64,000 bases of DNA, taken from NCBI RefSeq assembly GCF_026151205.1, contig NC_087072.1, positions 7,240,084 through 7,304,083 on the forward strand. Direction: 5' to 3'. Below the pieces are notes generated by a model. It did no database searches and was not told the origin of the DNA. It saw only the letters and a program-made list of their open reading frames with translations. Positions 1-11,940 of this stretch are shown one piece after another. Made by a program: the position numbers and the translations under genes. The stretch is from Bolinopsis microptera (taxonomy: Eukaryota; Ctenophora; Tentaculata; Lobata; Bolinopsidae). Position 1 is the stretch's first letter. Each line of letters starts with the position of its first letter.

Positions 1-3000
1 TGGACCCTGCAGTACCATGCACGGGATGCACCAATGAGTTAGCAACTGGACGTTCCTCAGAAAATACCAATAACCCAGATTTTTCCGAATCTTTAACCCA
101 TCTATTCTTATTTAAAACATTTTCTGGACCCGCAGCTGAGTGACATAACGAAATTATAAACATAAAGTTAGGCTGAATTATTAATTCTTACCGAATATTA
201 GGGCTGTTTATTCTTACGTTTGATTTTTTAAATTTCTTAGTTCCAAAAAAATCTTTTATCTGCAGAATTTGTCCAAAAATGTTTTTAAAATTTCCTAGCT
301 ATTTAAACGGTTCTATTGGCAAAACAGCCTATCACGTAACAATGAACGAAAGTAATTTCTACAAATTTCTTTGGCACCGGGTATAAACTGCTGCTCGAAT
401 AAAACTTCAATCGCCTAAACTAATTCCTTTAACATTGAGTATAAATTACTGCACGACCAGCACCTTGATTGTTTTGTGGCAATGGTTAATTAGCCGCCTT
501 GCTCGTGTCCGGCGTCTTGGTTTCAGTCTTGTTAAGAACCTTGCAACTTACGCGTACCTACTACCTACCGCTTAACTATAGTTCAAAATGCTTCGGAGAC
601 CTGGACCTTTTGAACTTGACAATGCCCGATGCATAATCGCAAAATTTCTACTATGACCAGAATTTGCTTTCGTCCACTTTTAGATTAGTTCATTAAATAA
701 TCTTTTCCGAATTTGACTGCAATCTGATAATCTGGCTTCCGTGAAATTCCAAAACATTGTTTTCCTCCTCCCACTGCGTAGTCCGTGACTGCGGTATTCA
801 TCCCAAGATGTATTCTAATTCCGAGTAGCAATCCACCATGATCTGCCTATCTTGAGGCACTAGTTACAAGTTGAGAACTAAATAAATGGTCCTTATATCA
901 GAAGAGCAGCATGAGTCATGACTCATCTGCAAACAAGTTGGCTCTCGTTCCAACCTAACTGGACTAAACCTATATAAATGCACCAAAAGGGATAACTTTA
1001 ACTTTGATTACTACATAATATTTCTAGACGTGCCGTCTAGCTGGGGTCTAAGGGAGCGGTTATGGTTAAGGTGGTTCGTCTTGAGTTCATATTAGACAGC
1101 ATCATGCGCAATATATGCGAAACTTCTAGTTTGCCATAATTTCGGAGTATAATTAGTCTAAAGAAGGAATTATGGAAAATATTTAATTGATATTACGACA
1201 AGTTATTGTTTCAGGAGCTTCCATATAACTTGTGTTAAAGCGTCTTAAACAATGACCTTTCATACCAATTATATATAATTATATGTTTCCATACCCCCTC
1301 CGGTTCTACTACGATAGGTCATTATCTCTGGTTATCATCCTCTCAGCATTCGACCATTTAGTTTATCCCTCTCATTCCATGTACCACTTTACCTCCATCA
1401 TCTTCTGATAGATTTCCCCGGTATCCTCATCCTGGAGGATTGACACAACCCATGAGAGGCTGGCAGAGCATCTTCGTGCTATACTTTTATGGGCCACCTA
1501 GGTCCAGCCTCTCTTTTAAAAATTAAAATTAAAAATACCCCTTCAGTTCGACTACGATACGGAACACCACTCCTACAATGAACCAGACATAAAACAGTGC
1601 GCATACTCTAAAGTTGTGCCCTCAGCAGCAAGGTTCTTCACACTTCAGTGCAAGTCGTGCACTGCTCACTGTATAGTTTGGTTGATTGGCACACTTATCA
1701 GCATTATCAGTCGGGTAGGCAGCGTTGTACCCTCTGGAGGGTTATGATAAACGGACGGTTTGCACCGCCACCGTACCATGTCGCTTGAACCGCCAGCATT
1801 TCCTTATTTGAACCGAGTGTAGCTTTTATATTTGGATATCTGCTATCTCAAACGTTACGAGTTTGATTTTGTCTACCGATTCGACTGGAATGAACTTAAT
1901 GATCAATTTAGTACCATTTCAGACTGGCCCAACAAATTTGACAAAGGCACTGCCGACTTAATTCTATTTCTGTACTGAGTTTTAATAAACAGCAGTTTGC
2001 GCTACGTTTACTATAAGTGCTAAACTTATGCTGATTCTTCACTGCTGTATTTCCATAGAATAGAACTGTAAAACACGGAGGAATTTAAAAAATAACAAGT
2101 GAACATTAATTATATCCATCCCCAACTATTGCTGCCTTAAAATAGCGCGTAGCGCGTGTCTCCTATGCCGGAGTCATAATATCTCTTGAGATGCTTGGCT
2201 TATTTCCTTGTTTGAGTGACTCTATCTACTCCAATTATAGATACGGATGCTGTTTAATCCGTGTTACATGTCTCAAACAGTCTACTTCGCCGCCAGTATC
2301 TCTCTCTCTATATATATATATATATCTATATTTGCAATTACCACAACTTTTATTCCATATTATATTCCTAAAAGTCAATACTGAAAATAGTGAATATCCC
2401 CCTAAGTAATTGATCCTTTTCATATTTACTGATCATTTTTTCTTCTGCTGTCAACAAGACTCTAGAATGACAGCATCAACTGAAAAAATTCTGGTCTAAA
2501 ATATTTGCCAATTTTTATCCAGTTCTAACGGCAAGTTACACGCCAACCACCACTGCCACTCCTCTCCGATGCCATCGATCTAGCCTAAACAGACACAACG
2601 TATCTCAAATTTAGCTGTAAACGGTAGATATCCAAACTAGCAGCAGAGTAAAATGTCTTGTAAATGAGATAATGGCCGGCCGGAAAATGATGACCAGCCG
2701 TCATTAGCTAATCTGTGTGAAGTAGGGATGAGGAGCGTGACTGTGCTGTCTCTGTCGCCTGCCCGCTCCCCCGGCTCACCACCAGGCTGACAGGCTGCTT
2801 CTAAACCATTGTCTTAACACTTTAACCTGTTTAAATTTCGTCTTTTCCCTTCACAGAAGGTTTATGTTGGATAAAATGCCGTGATGTGTTTAGCAAGTTG
2901 AACCTACTTTCAGGTGTTGAGTTTGTGCTGTTCAAGCCCATTGGTTGTTCAGTTTCCCTGGTATACAGATAGCGCAAATATTTGCCGATGACGCACCTAT

Positions 3001-3178
3001 TGTGCCAGGCTGCAGTGCTTCCTAGTTCAAATCGCTTCTGAGTTTTGGGCAACTTCGCTATGTGCCAGTGCGATGGTAGGGAACTATAGCAACCTCCCCT
3101 TCCCACTTCCCAGGAACGTCCTCATATCCTCCCCCGGAAATATTATTATAAATCGGATATTCTTCTCCCCATCAGATA
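1..3178. other. intergenic, no convincing gene
   Basis: No ORF here shows a recognisable domain or a consistent exon structure. The stretch contains a probable retrotransposon tail near 1291-1560, listed separately, and a short TA microsatellite at about 2308-2328. A 91-codon minus-strand ORF at 2831-3106 has no motif I recognise and is probably chance. Confidence 0.5.
1291..1560 (+). repeat. possible non-LTR retrotransposon 3' ends, head to tail
   Basis: Two similar starts, at 1291-1314 and 1535-1559 (ACCCCYTC followed by GTTCNACTACGATA), are about 243 bp apart. The first unit ends at 1480-1534 in a segment reading TTTATGGGCCACCTAGGTCC followed by an A/T-rich tail with AAAATT repeats. This resembles the conserved 3' ends plus simple tails of animal non-LTR elements. 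No coding remnant is attached, so the family is not identified. Confidence 0.35.
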
Positions 3179-3385
3179 TTATTCTTCCTGGAATACCTCA
3201 CGTACGCCACTCGCACTACTCTTCATTTTATCGACAATACTCTTGCTAACCGCTCCGGTTAAATATTTTGATACAGTAGACAGCAGTATCATATCCTCTG
3301 AATCTAGGTCCTCAGCTGCACCCAACGCGTAGTATTTAATTACACACTTTAATAAAAGTTTCCTTCTTTTCAGTCTTATCGGCAT
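3179..3385 (-). CDS. hypothetical 68-residue ORF or first exon
   Basis: An ATG-initiated minus-strand ORF of 68 codons, with a basic start (MPIRLKRRKLL) and a mixed helical remainder. I do not recognise a family. A weak GTATTC donor lies five codons before the stop, so it might be a first exon. No partner exon could be identified downstream. It could equally be chance. Confidence 0.15.
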   Translation of the reverse strand: MPIRLKRRKLLLKCVIKYYALGAAEDLDSEDMILLSTVSKYLTGAVSKSIVDKMKSSASGVREVFQEE

Positions 3386-3944
3386 GTCACTATTATTGGC
3401 CTTACTTTGTCACCGCTGATTTGACACTATTGTTGTCACTGCTTTGTCGCCATTGCGCCACTGCTGTCATAAGAAATTTCGCTGTAACTATTGATGAATA
3501 GAACTATTTTGATAGCAGGAAACTCTAGGAAAGTCTGTATGTTATAATCGAATCTTCATTGTTCATATAGCATATTAATTATTCACGGATCATGTACATG
3601 TTGACCCAGCTGAATGTGGACCATCTCACCAATCCATCCTACCATTTTAAGAAATTGCTCCCCAGTGAAACCCAGACCCATCTTACGCGAATCACCGCAC
3701 GCTTTGTTTCTAGAAGTTTTTGCAATCTTCAGCGTTATCTCGACTCGCTCAAAGTCAAAATTCAGACTAATCTTCCACCAAATTAAGACTCACTCGCGTC
3801 TGCCACTTCTCCCACTTCCTCGACTCCTCTAAATACAAAAACAGAACAGTATTCGCTCGAAAACTACTAAACGACCACTATTTTACTATATACAACTATT
3901 ATATTATTTTGACTATTAAGATTATAATATAAAACTTCTAATTT

Positions 3945-4050
3945 GTGATCCTTGTAATCCTTGTAATCCTTGTAATCCTTGTAATCCTTGTAATCCTTGT
4001 AATCCTTGTAATCCTTGTAATCCTTGTAATCCTTGTAATCCTTGTAATCC
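3945..4050 (-). repeat. (GATTACAAG)n 9-bp tandem repeat, probable retrotransposon tail
   Basis: About eleven perfect copies of a 9-bp unit (CCTTGTAAT on the plus strand). The array lies about 310 bp beyond the stop of the minus-strand reverse-transcriptase remnant at 4364-5740, where the 3' end of that element is expected. Many non-LTR elements of the CR1/L2/Jockey groups end in short tandem repeats instead of poly(A), so I infer this is the element's 3' tail. Confidence 0.55.
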
Positions 4051-4363
4051 TACAAGCTCAGCTGATCGATTGAGCTGAAATTCTTTAATCATTTAACTAT
4101 GCATGATTAAACGGATTAAACGGATTAAACGTTAATTGGTCAAGAGAAGCCCTAACACTCCTGGCTTGACAATACAAGAATGAAATCATAGCATAGAAAT
4201 AAGATACGAAAACCGTAAAGAAACAAATATTATAATTTAAGCTAAGTCTCTCGGGAAACGAAGTGCATCTATATCAACTAAAAATTTAGCAATCTCTTTT
4301 AAAAGCTTTGGTTGAGTGAATATGAGATCCATTCCCTCGGAGAGGTTGGTTTTAGCTTCAGGG

Positions 4364-5740
4364 CTAAGGCGTCCTTAGTGGAACATGTAGCGCAGATAGA
4401 TTTAGGATGTTGTTTCTTCTGACATGTCCATGGCGTCCCGTTTCAATATTTAGGCGGTGAGAGCTAGTCCTTATTTGGGCTAGTCTTTTTGACTGGTTAT
4501 ATGGAAGATAGAGAGAGAGGTATTTTTCACAACCAAAACTTGATTTAATCGAATTGTAGAATCCAAGTTTTCTGTTGAGCTGTCTCTCTTCATCCCATTG
4601 CGTTCTAAAGCAAGAACGGAGAACATCTCGTTTCTGAATGGGTGATTGTTGCCTTTCGTTCGTTTCTGCCAGAAATTGATTCATCGACGTAATGCCGGAG
4701 TACCATGATAGGCCCATTTTCTTTTGTTCTGTGAATGCATGTCGAACTGGGGCTTCCGATCCGGAAGTTTCCATGCTTTCTAGTCTTCGAACATAGTTAA
4801 ATACTTGGGGACTGGCATCAATAGCAAGAGGACATCGACCCGTATCACCCCACACTCCTGCATTGGAGGTTCTTTTGCCGACGCTTATAGTCCACTTTAG
4901 GAAGGAGAGGTGAACTTTCTCGATCTGATCTTCGGCAATTTCCTTGAGTTGCCGAACTTGTTCCGGGAAGAGAATGCCGTCATGAATTTGGTCTGGGGTA
5001 ACCATATCTGACAACCGTAAGAGGCGATAGGAAGAACTAAGGCGTCGAAAAGCTTAAATATCACAGTTTTCTTAATTGACTGTAGGTCAATCTTACTTTC
5101 GAGTGAGAAGTAGCTTCTGATAGCTTTCTGCTTCAATTTCACTTGTGCTAGCCTCAGACTTCCAGTAAGAGTAAATGTTATGCCGAAGTAGGTATATTCT
5201 CGGACAGAGGAGATGGATATTTGGCCGTAAGTGAAGTTTTTGCTTTCTTTTAGTATCCTCACAGCACGGTTGAAAACCATGATAGCTGTTTTAGATATGT
5301 TAACTGACAAGCCCCACTCAAGGCAGTAGGATTCGAGAGTGTTGAGCATTTTCTGGAGACTCATCGAATTTAGGGCAAGCAGTATATTAGATCATCAGCC
5401 CAGAGTAAGTGAGTCACTCGTGTCGAATTGATGATAGGCACTTCAACTTCTTCCAGCTCGTTAAGGTCTTCAGAGAGCTGATGGATAAATATATTAAAAA
5501 GTTCAGGAGACATTGGGTGACCCTGTTCTGTGCCACAAAGAACATCAATCCTTTCTGACAGTTTGTTCAAGAGTTTAATTTTCGCTGATGAGTTAGTATA
5601 CATGTGTTTCAAACAGCTGAAGAATCGGCCTTGTATTCCTAAGTGCCAAATCTTGTATAAGAGAGCTTCTCTGCATGTAAATTCTTGCCTGAAACTCAGC
5701 AACTGCAAGACAACCCGATACCAAAACCCCTTTTAAAGTT
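4364..5740 (-). pseudogene. non-LTR retrotransposon, 5'-truncated reverse transcriptase and C-terminal region
   Basis: Three overlapping minus-strand reading frames together cover the second half of a LINE-type reverse transcriptase. The frame at 5370-5736 has the block 4 signature EQGHPMSPELFN and the catalytic motif LLWADDL. The next frame (4897-5364) carries the thumb region, including GLSVNISKTAIM and ASYGCQIWLP. The last (4364-5014) has the C-terminal block with LSFLKWTISVGKRTSNAGVW. Two frameshifts, near 5367 and 5012, separate them, so no intact protein is made. The 5' end is cut at about 5740, typical of incomplete target-primed reverse transcription. The clade is probably Jockey/CR1-like; I cannot place it more closely. 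A 9-bp tandem tail lies downstream at 3945-4050. Confidence 0.85.
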
Positions 5741-8094
5741 GTAAGGTCAGACCTGTGAAGCATGAGATGAGAGATATTTTTTCAAATAGCTGCTATTCCT
5801 TTATGATTTCTATCTCCCCTCAGCTTATAGTATCGTGTCGCTGTGTTGTATCATTAAACAAACTTTTGCGTCGATGACATCCCAGGGCTTCGCACCTCAA
5901 CTTGCAAAACTGCCCTTCCAATTCGGCTGCTTGTGGCTCCCTTTTACAATTCAGTCATCCTTTATTTCCAACCGCCACCTACGGCTATCCTCGCGGCTCG
6001 CACAAATAGTAACGAATTAAGGTAACCTACAATCATTTTAATACTGACATTGTTATGGCTTATGACGCCAGACTAACCAAATAAAAAATTTGAGTTCGTT
6101 ATTTTCCTTTTTGATAACTTATATTATAGTCTATAAGTGGTCTTTGAACTAAAACTCATGACAAAACTCATGTTGATAATGAAGCGCGAGACGTTACTGA
6201 TATTTAACTAACCAATAACCATCCTATCCCTGGTTCTCACCCCCCAAACATGAATATAATATTAAGATCAATATGATTGTAAATTTTCTTAAACGTGACT
6301 TCTTAAACTTATGATCATACCATTTATATTAGTAAAGAAGTTAGTTAAGCTGACGTTGTGAAATTATTTATTCAAAAAGTTTCAGAAAAATGTATCGTTT
6401 AGCTAAAGAGAGCTGCTCTCTGCTCTAACCACAAAGATTTCTCTAGTTTTGCGTCTAGGATTTAAGTGCGTGATATGTCTTCAAAAGGTTTCTCAGACAA
6501 TTTAACATTTTTAAAGACTCTTTGAATGCGATTTATCTGCAATTAAATAGTCGCGTCTTAAATAATGTTTCATTTATTTCCATAATTTTGCATAAGCAAT
6601 AAGATTCTCTTTACCCCAAAATTGAGATAAGTTGCCTAAAATGTCAACAATATTCTTATAGCCATTCCCTGCTCTGCCATCTAGATACTCGATTTGCACG
6701 AAACTACTTGTCTGCTTCATAACTTTGCAGCCTGGCGAATAGTATAACACCTTCCTAAGACATCAGTTAACGACACCTAAATAGTCTAGCCACAAGTATG
6801 ACGATACTGCATAGTGTCAAATTGGCATTTTGTTGAGGTTATAGTACTACATTTCAGCAACATTTAACATATTCACATCATAATTTTTATCCGCTGCACA
6901 TTTTTAATAGCATGTGTCTGAAACCAATTGCGGATATATTTATAGGCAGACCAGTCATATATTATAATTATTTGTTCTAGCACCGAAATACATAACCGTA
7001 CATGGGATTATCCGATATTTTTATGAAATTAGAATGTTAAAGAATGTTCACAATTAATCATGGATTTTGAAGTTTCTTTTTGAAGTTTCTTTGATTTGGA
7101 TCAAGCCGAACGCCACTAACAGATTTCAGAGTAATTATGCGACAGCTGCCAATTCTCTCCTGGCGTTCTAATTTGTAGTTGTAGTCCACAATATGGAATT
7201 GCCGGTAATTTTTACTTTGAATACCTGATGCGACCAACCAAAATTTTTAAGGCTAATGTTAATACTATTAGCCAATCCGTGATTGAGATAGACGGATTCC
7301 ATCTCCCGCCAATTTCTACGAGGAAAGTTTCACAATTACGCAGTCACCGTTTAATGAACAAAAATCTTTGTCTTTTTCAGTTTGATTTACACATATCCAG
7401 TTAAAAATGGGCATGCATCGAACTTTTCACTCGACGTTTGATTTTTCTTCCAGCACAAAACTCATAACCTGCGACCTGCGTCACTTTCGTCGAACAGTGA
7501 GAGTGCTATACCAAACAGGGCAAAGACCTCTGTTTGTCCATTCATTAATTCCTTATACTCAAGGCTAATGCATCTATCCGTCTATCAATATAAACTTGAG
7601 AGCTACGGTTTATCTCGAGAAATATCCACCAGATATCGATTAAGTCGCTGTCCTACGTCAACTAACACAGCGGTGCCGCCTTTGTGCCTACCATTTTACC
7701 CATCTTATCGTATCGGTTTGTTTCTTAATGCTTTAATAGTTTTGAAGTTTATAAGACATATCAGCCTCAACTTTGTTAGCGTTACTCAGTACATGGACTG
7801 CCGAAATAAAACGTTTATATTGAGCTACGACTTAGTGAGCTATAATGATGTTCACAGAGACCGTTTGAAGTCGGATCATGGACATCATGTGTACTTCTTC
7901 CTTTTGTTACCAACCCTGGCCGTTATAAAGACATAGCTCTTGCTCTATTCCTCGTGTTATTGCTGGCAGAGGTTTGGAGACGCACGTGCTACCTCAGTTA
8001 TACTCAGTGCAGGAACCTTTGATCGGCCCTAATTTTAAGTTTTACAGCCCAATACTTTGGCAGTCCTCCCAATTATTACGCATAATAATGGCAA
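5741..8094. other. intergenic, no gene recognised
   Basis: AT-rich sequence. Open stretches exist on both strands (for example 7568-7936 plus, 122 codons, and about 6590-6770 and 7075-7260 minus), but none has a domain, signal peptide or paired splice sites that I could support. Treated as non-coding. Confidence 0.45.
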
Positions 8095-8096
8095 TA

Positions 8097-8592
8097 CAGT
8101 AAAACACTGATTCGCCGCAACTCGATTTACCACAAGTCTTCGGAATCGGTATCAAGGTCTCCCGGAAGACATATTTGACATTCCTATTATTATTTCTTCT
8201 AGAATTCTATATGTCTCGAACAGTTGTTCCTTCGATTTCAAAGTGTTTGACAACTGAAGTGGAGGGAAGCCGCTCTTCAGTATGGGGTTGATTTTTGATA
8301 CAGGAGCAATATTAATTGATCCGATTTGAACGCGATATTCACATGCTCTAATATGATAATGCAGAGGCAACAAGAATTTAGTTTAATTTCTAATAGTTTA
8401 ATACTATCGAATTGCTAAGTATATTTGTGAAATTATCAAACATATCACATCTATTGATATGGCCTTTTCGGCTTTTCTATCTTTGAAAATAATAATTTTG
8501 GACCCCATAAACCAAAACCTCGATTCACCGCAAACCCCGATTTACTGCGGGTTTTTCCTTTTCCCAACGTCCCCGGTAATTCGGCGTTTTAC
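8097..8592. mobile_element. degenerate pogo/Tigger-like MITE
   Basis: The left end reads TA then CAGTAAAACACTGATTCGCC from 8095. The right end at 8571-8594 reads CGGTAATTCGGCGTTTTACTA, an imperfect inverted copy, giving an element of about 0.5 kb. Ends starting CAGT with a TA target duplication are typical of the pogo/Tigger branch of Tc1/mariner. An internal segment (about 8518-8556) repeats the CGATTYACCGCAA theme. There is no transposase, so this is a non-autonomous copy. Confidence 0.6.
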
Positions 8593-8935
8593 TATCTTAC
8601 TATATATATTTTATTATTGTTGATTTATCATGCTAATACTTGACGACGGGATAATAATAAACATTTCCTCTCCTGACCACTACAAACTTCAATCATGACA
8701 TATGCAATTCTATTAAAGACCCTGTCTGCGAATGATAGTAGTTGACTCTTGTCGCACGCCATTAAAATGTCAATTTGAAATACTTTCAATTTTCTGCACT
8801 TGCGCACTATTTCGATATCATTTCATTTCTTTATGGTTAACTTTCAGAGCTCAAAGATGTCTAGGTACTCAGTTGGAAAATCGTTACAATTAAGCAGATC
8901 AGTGACGTATATGAGCCTGGCTTCTAACTGAATAG

Positions 8936-9095
8936 ATTAATACGTTAATACGTTAATTAGTTAATACGTTAATACGTTAATTAGTTAATACGTTAATACG
9001 TTAATACTTTAATACGTTAATACGTTAATGCGTTAATACGTTAATACGTTAATACGTTAATGCGTTAATAATTTAATAAGTTAATGAGTTGATAA
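8936..9095. repeat. (GTTAATAC)n 8-bp minisatellite
   Basis: About 20 copies of an 8-bp unit with scattered variants (GTTAATTA, GTTAATGC, and TTTAATAC). No coding frame is involved. Confidence 0.9.
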
Positions 9096-9322
9096 ATTAT
9101 TAGTCATTTCCTCAATACACGCGTCTAATTTGGCACTGAATTGCTGTCGTTGCCATCACTTCATGACTATCTCTATTTGGAACTGGAAGTAGACTAATTT
9201 AACAGGTGTCCGGTACTGGCGACGTGTCTACCAACCATGCAGTAACCATGAAATACTGAAATACCCAATACTACCTCGATATAATTTTTAGAAATATTCC
9301 GTGTTTCCTACCCAGTACTTAC

Positions 9323-9468
9323 ATCTCGTATTTAGCGCAAACGAGGGGTTTTACCCCTGCCAGGGTGTCACACTCCACTTTAGCCAGCTTGTCCGTCTCG
9401 CCTACAAAACATTGCATCTGGAGGGTTAAACCCAAAAAGAGGCACAACAAAACACAGGATCGTAACAT
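9323..9468 (-). CDS. first exon of a putative secreted cysteine-containing protein
   Basis: An ATG at 9466-9468 opens 48 codons ending at a strong donor (AT|GTAAGT, phase 2). The first 17 to 19 residues, MLRSCVLLCLFLGLTLQMQ, form a typical signal peptide: a positive residue, then a hydrophobic core rich in L, V, C and F. The mature part has cysteines in the pattern CFVGETDKLAKVEC then LVCAKYE. This is compatible with a small Ly6/uPAR-type extracellular domain, but three cysteines are too few to claim it. I could not find the next exon; it should lie at lower coordinates. The codon use, signal peptide and donor together make chance unlikely, but the gene is incomplete. Confidence 0.5.
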
Positions 9469-11276
9469 GATGTCGGACTGGGAGTGTGAGATGTTGTGTG
9501 AGTGTCCGTGTGTATCTTACTGAGCTTGTTTAACCCAGACAGTATGCTTGCACATTAGGTACTGCTCCAGGCATGGATATTGTGTTTAAGGAAAATCTAT
9601 GGAGTATAGAATAAAGAATGATATATTTCTTTATTCGAAGCAAGAATTAGCTTGGAATTTCTACGATTTATTGTTATAGTTATACCAAGGCCAAGCTTAT
9701 AGGTATGTTAATGGAATGACCATATTATGTTCATTATATGCAAGCCTCTTGATTTATAATCACCGGGTCTAGTAATTGTTTAAGAGAGTTCTCTGGCAGT
9801 TACGAAACTCGAGAGACTGTGGGATACTGAAGGGAAAAGAAGCAGTTCTAACGAGCGCTTCTCAAACACAATGATATATCTTGTGAAATTGGCTAGTATA
9901 TATGAAACATTTGACATGGAGTTGTAGAATGTAGAGTGAGCTATGTGCCTCGCCGGGCTAAAGTAGTGGATGTCCTTGCTGTACGGCAAGTTAAACAAGG
10001 AACTGAAACTACTAGGTTCCGTACAGACTCAACTCTGCACCCATGTCAATATGTTCATTATATGCAAGCCTCTTGATTTATGAGCATGGGTTTTCAGATA
10101 CCATATTTAATACAAATCCGACATAAGGGCGTTAGATTAATCTTGAATATAGACTGGCGTGAATTAGGCAAAACTTAAATTATGGATCAGTTTCCAATGT
10201 CACGCGCTCATTAATATTAATAAGCGCAGCATTCGGTAAATTCGTCTAAGTATGATTTCTTAGACATTGGCTAACCAGATCAATTACTGCCTGCTTACCT
10301 GTCTAGGTCAATCCAAAAGTAGTCTGGAACAATTGTTTCGTGACAGCGCTTCTCTCCATTTATCTCTATCACACAAGAGCTGCACACGTACATGACTCGA
10401 TCTAAGTATTCACAATACTTTCGTTATGAAATGCATTACTGCGGTAGCAATTTCTTGTTGACCAGCAACTTCTTATTGACCAATTCTTAGGCTGACAATA
10501 ACTGCATTACTGTATCAGCAATGTTTCATCATAAAATTAATCGGTTTGCAATATTCATATATAATCCATTGATATTGGTCCATTGCCTATAATTCAGGCA
10601 TTTCGTTTAGAATTAAAACAAGTCCTTCATATTATGGAGCCAGGGTCTGGACTGGCTCACCCGGTTAAAGCACTTCCATCCCATTACAAAATAATACTGA
10701 AATACCTATCGGTCGTTATTTGACCGAACATTGCGTGAACGGACATAATTTTGAACGGACGAAGGCATTCAAAACCATCAAAAATCCGAAATTTTATCAT
10801 CCTTCTCGGCGCCTTTTCCCAATTTTAGCAGATAATTTTTCGATCGGTTGATGAAAATCTAGCGTCCGCTAACCGGCGTAATCCTTGTTAATACAGTAAG
10901 CAAAAAAAGCGTTCGTTAAGCAGTAAAAATGTTGATATAATTTAGTCCGATGATAAAAATTGAAATTGACCGACATTTTTTCCCGATCCATGACTCCTGT
11001 GTCAAAGGCACAAAAGAGTCAAGGACAATGGTTAGCGAACGAGGTTTTTTTCGTATATGGTAGCTTGTGACCGTCGTACAAACGAACGTGCCCCTGCGCA
11101 CAGATGTCGCCCACGTTCCTAATAACTGCGCAAAGTTATTTTGCGCGCTATTCTGAAAGCGAATTAAATTATTGTTGGCGCGCTGAACTGATCAAGTAAA
11201 TCGTTAATTTCACCATGTACGTATCCCACTAGGCATTAATTGATAGCATATTATTTCGAGTTAGTATTATGCTATT
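9469..11276. other. intergenic with a split 33-bp direct repeat
   Basis: A 33-bp sequence (starting ATATGTTCATTATATGC) occurs at about 9725-9757 and again at about 10049-10081. A second dispersed segment at about 10633-10690 is about 70 percent similar to 18124-18185. A 72-codon minus ORF at 9780-9998 lies between the direct repeats and has no recognisable family. Confidence 0.4.
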
Positions 11277-11727
11277 TTGCACAGATCCGTGTCGGGTTGC
11301 ATGTACAATAAACATATGGTTACCTTCCTTTCCAGTTTCCATCCCTCACTCTCCAAACCTATCTCCAAGATACTCGGACAACACGACATCAAAGTGACCC
11401 ACTCATCAGCCACTACTCTCCGCAACCTTCTCACCAAGACGAAGACCACACCCCCACTCAACTCACTCCTAACACCATCTACGAGATATCCTGCTCACAA
11501 TGTCCCTCCAAGTATACCGGACAGACCTACAGACCCCTGATCCAACGCATGAAAAAACACGAACGATGTTACAGACTCAACAATGCCTTCGACGAAACCA
11601 CAGACAGGATCAAATCCACCCCCGCCCATCATGCCCTGACCTCAAATCCCTCACCACACGATCTCAACTTGTTACTTGACCTGACAGAACATGCGGCTAT
11701 TCAGATAAGACAACCCTCCATGAACAG
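11277..11727 (+). pseudogene. Penelope-like element, C-terminal GIY-YIG endonuclease fragment
   Basis: Frame one carries a linker region, SLSKPISKILGQHDIKV then a TTLRNLLTKTKTTPP stretch, of the kind between the reverse transcriptase and endonuclease of Penelope-like elements. After a frameshift at about 11455-11471, frame two reads NTIYEISCSQCPSKYTGQTY followed by RPLIQRMKKHE. This matches the GIY-YIG nuclease core: the IYE and YTG strands and the arginine helix (R of LIQRM), plus the CxxC of Penelope-type enzymes. The fragment is 5' truncated and runs into the assembly gap at 11728. It lies opposite in strand to CCDC40. Confidence 0.8.
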
Positions 11728-11827
11728 NNNNNNNNNNNNNNNNNNNNNNNNNNNNNNNNNNNNNNNNNNNNNNNNNNNNNNNNNNNNNNNNNNNNNNNNN
11801 NNNNNNNNNNNNNNNNNNNNNNNNNNN
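11728..11827. other. assembly gap (100 N)
   Basis: Exactly 100 undetermined bases, the usual placeholder for a gap of unknown length. It sits between the Penelope-like fragment and a 23-bp minisatellite, so collapse of that array is a likely cause. The remaining CCDC40 exons may lie in or beyond it. Confidence 0.99.
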
Positions 11828-11940
11828 ATTATAAACCTGGCGGTGGTATTATTATAAACCTGGCGGTGGTATTATTATAAACCTGGCGGTGGTATAATTA
11901 TAAACCTGGCAGTGGTATAATTATAAACCTGGCAGTGGTA
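11828..11940 (-). repeat. 23-bp minisatellite carrying a 5' splice site, CCDC40 exon 13 boundary
   Basis: About five units, open-ended at the assembly gap. On the minus strand each unit contains ACCACYGCCAG|GTTTATAAT, which is the last bases of the upstream CCDC40 exon plus its donor. The first unit overlaps the exon end at 11929. The 13 exonic bases ATACCACTGCCAG are repeated identically in the next unit. Confidence 0.9.

Noticed and set aside
3945-4050. Possible CRISPR-like direct repeat array
   Set aside because: 9-bp units with no spacers; a simple tandem repeat in a eukaryotic genome.
6590-6770. Open minus-strand stretch of about 59 codons that looked like a terminal exon with AATAAA
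   Set aside because: No cysteines to match the secreted first exon at 9323-9468, weak acceptor, and such length is expected by chance.
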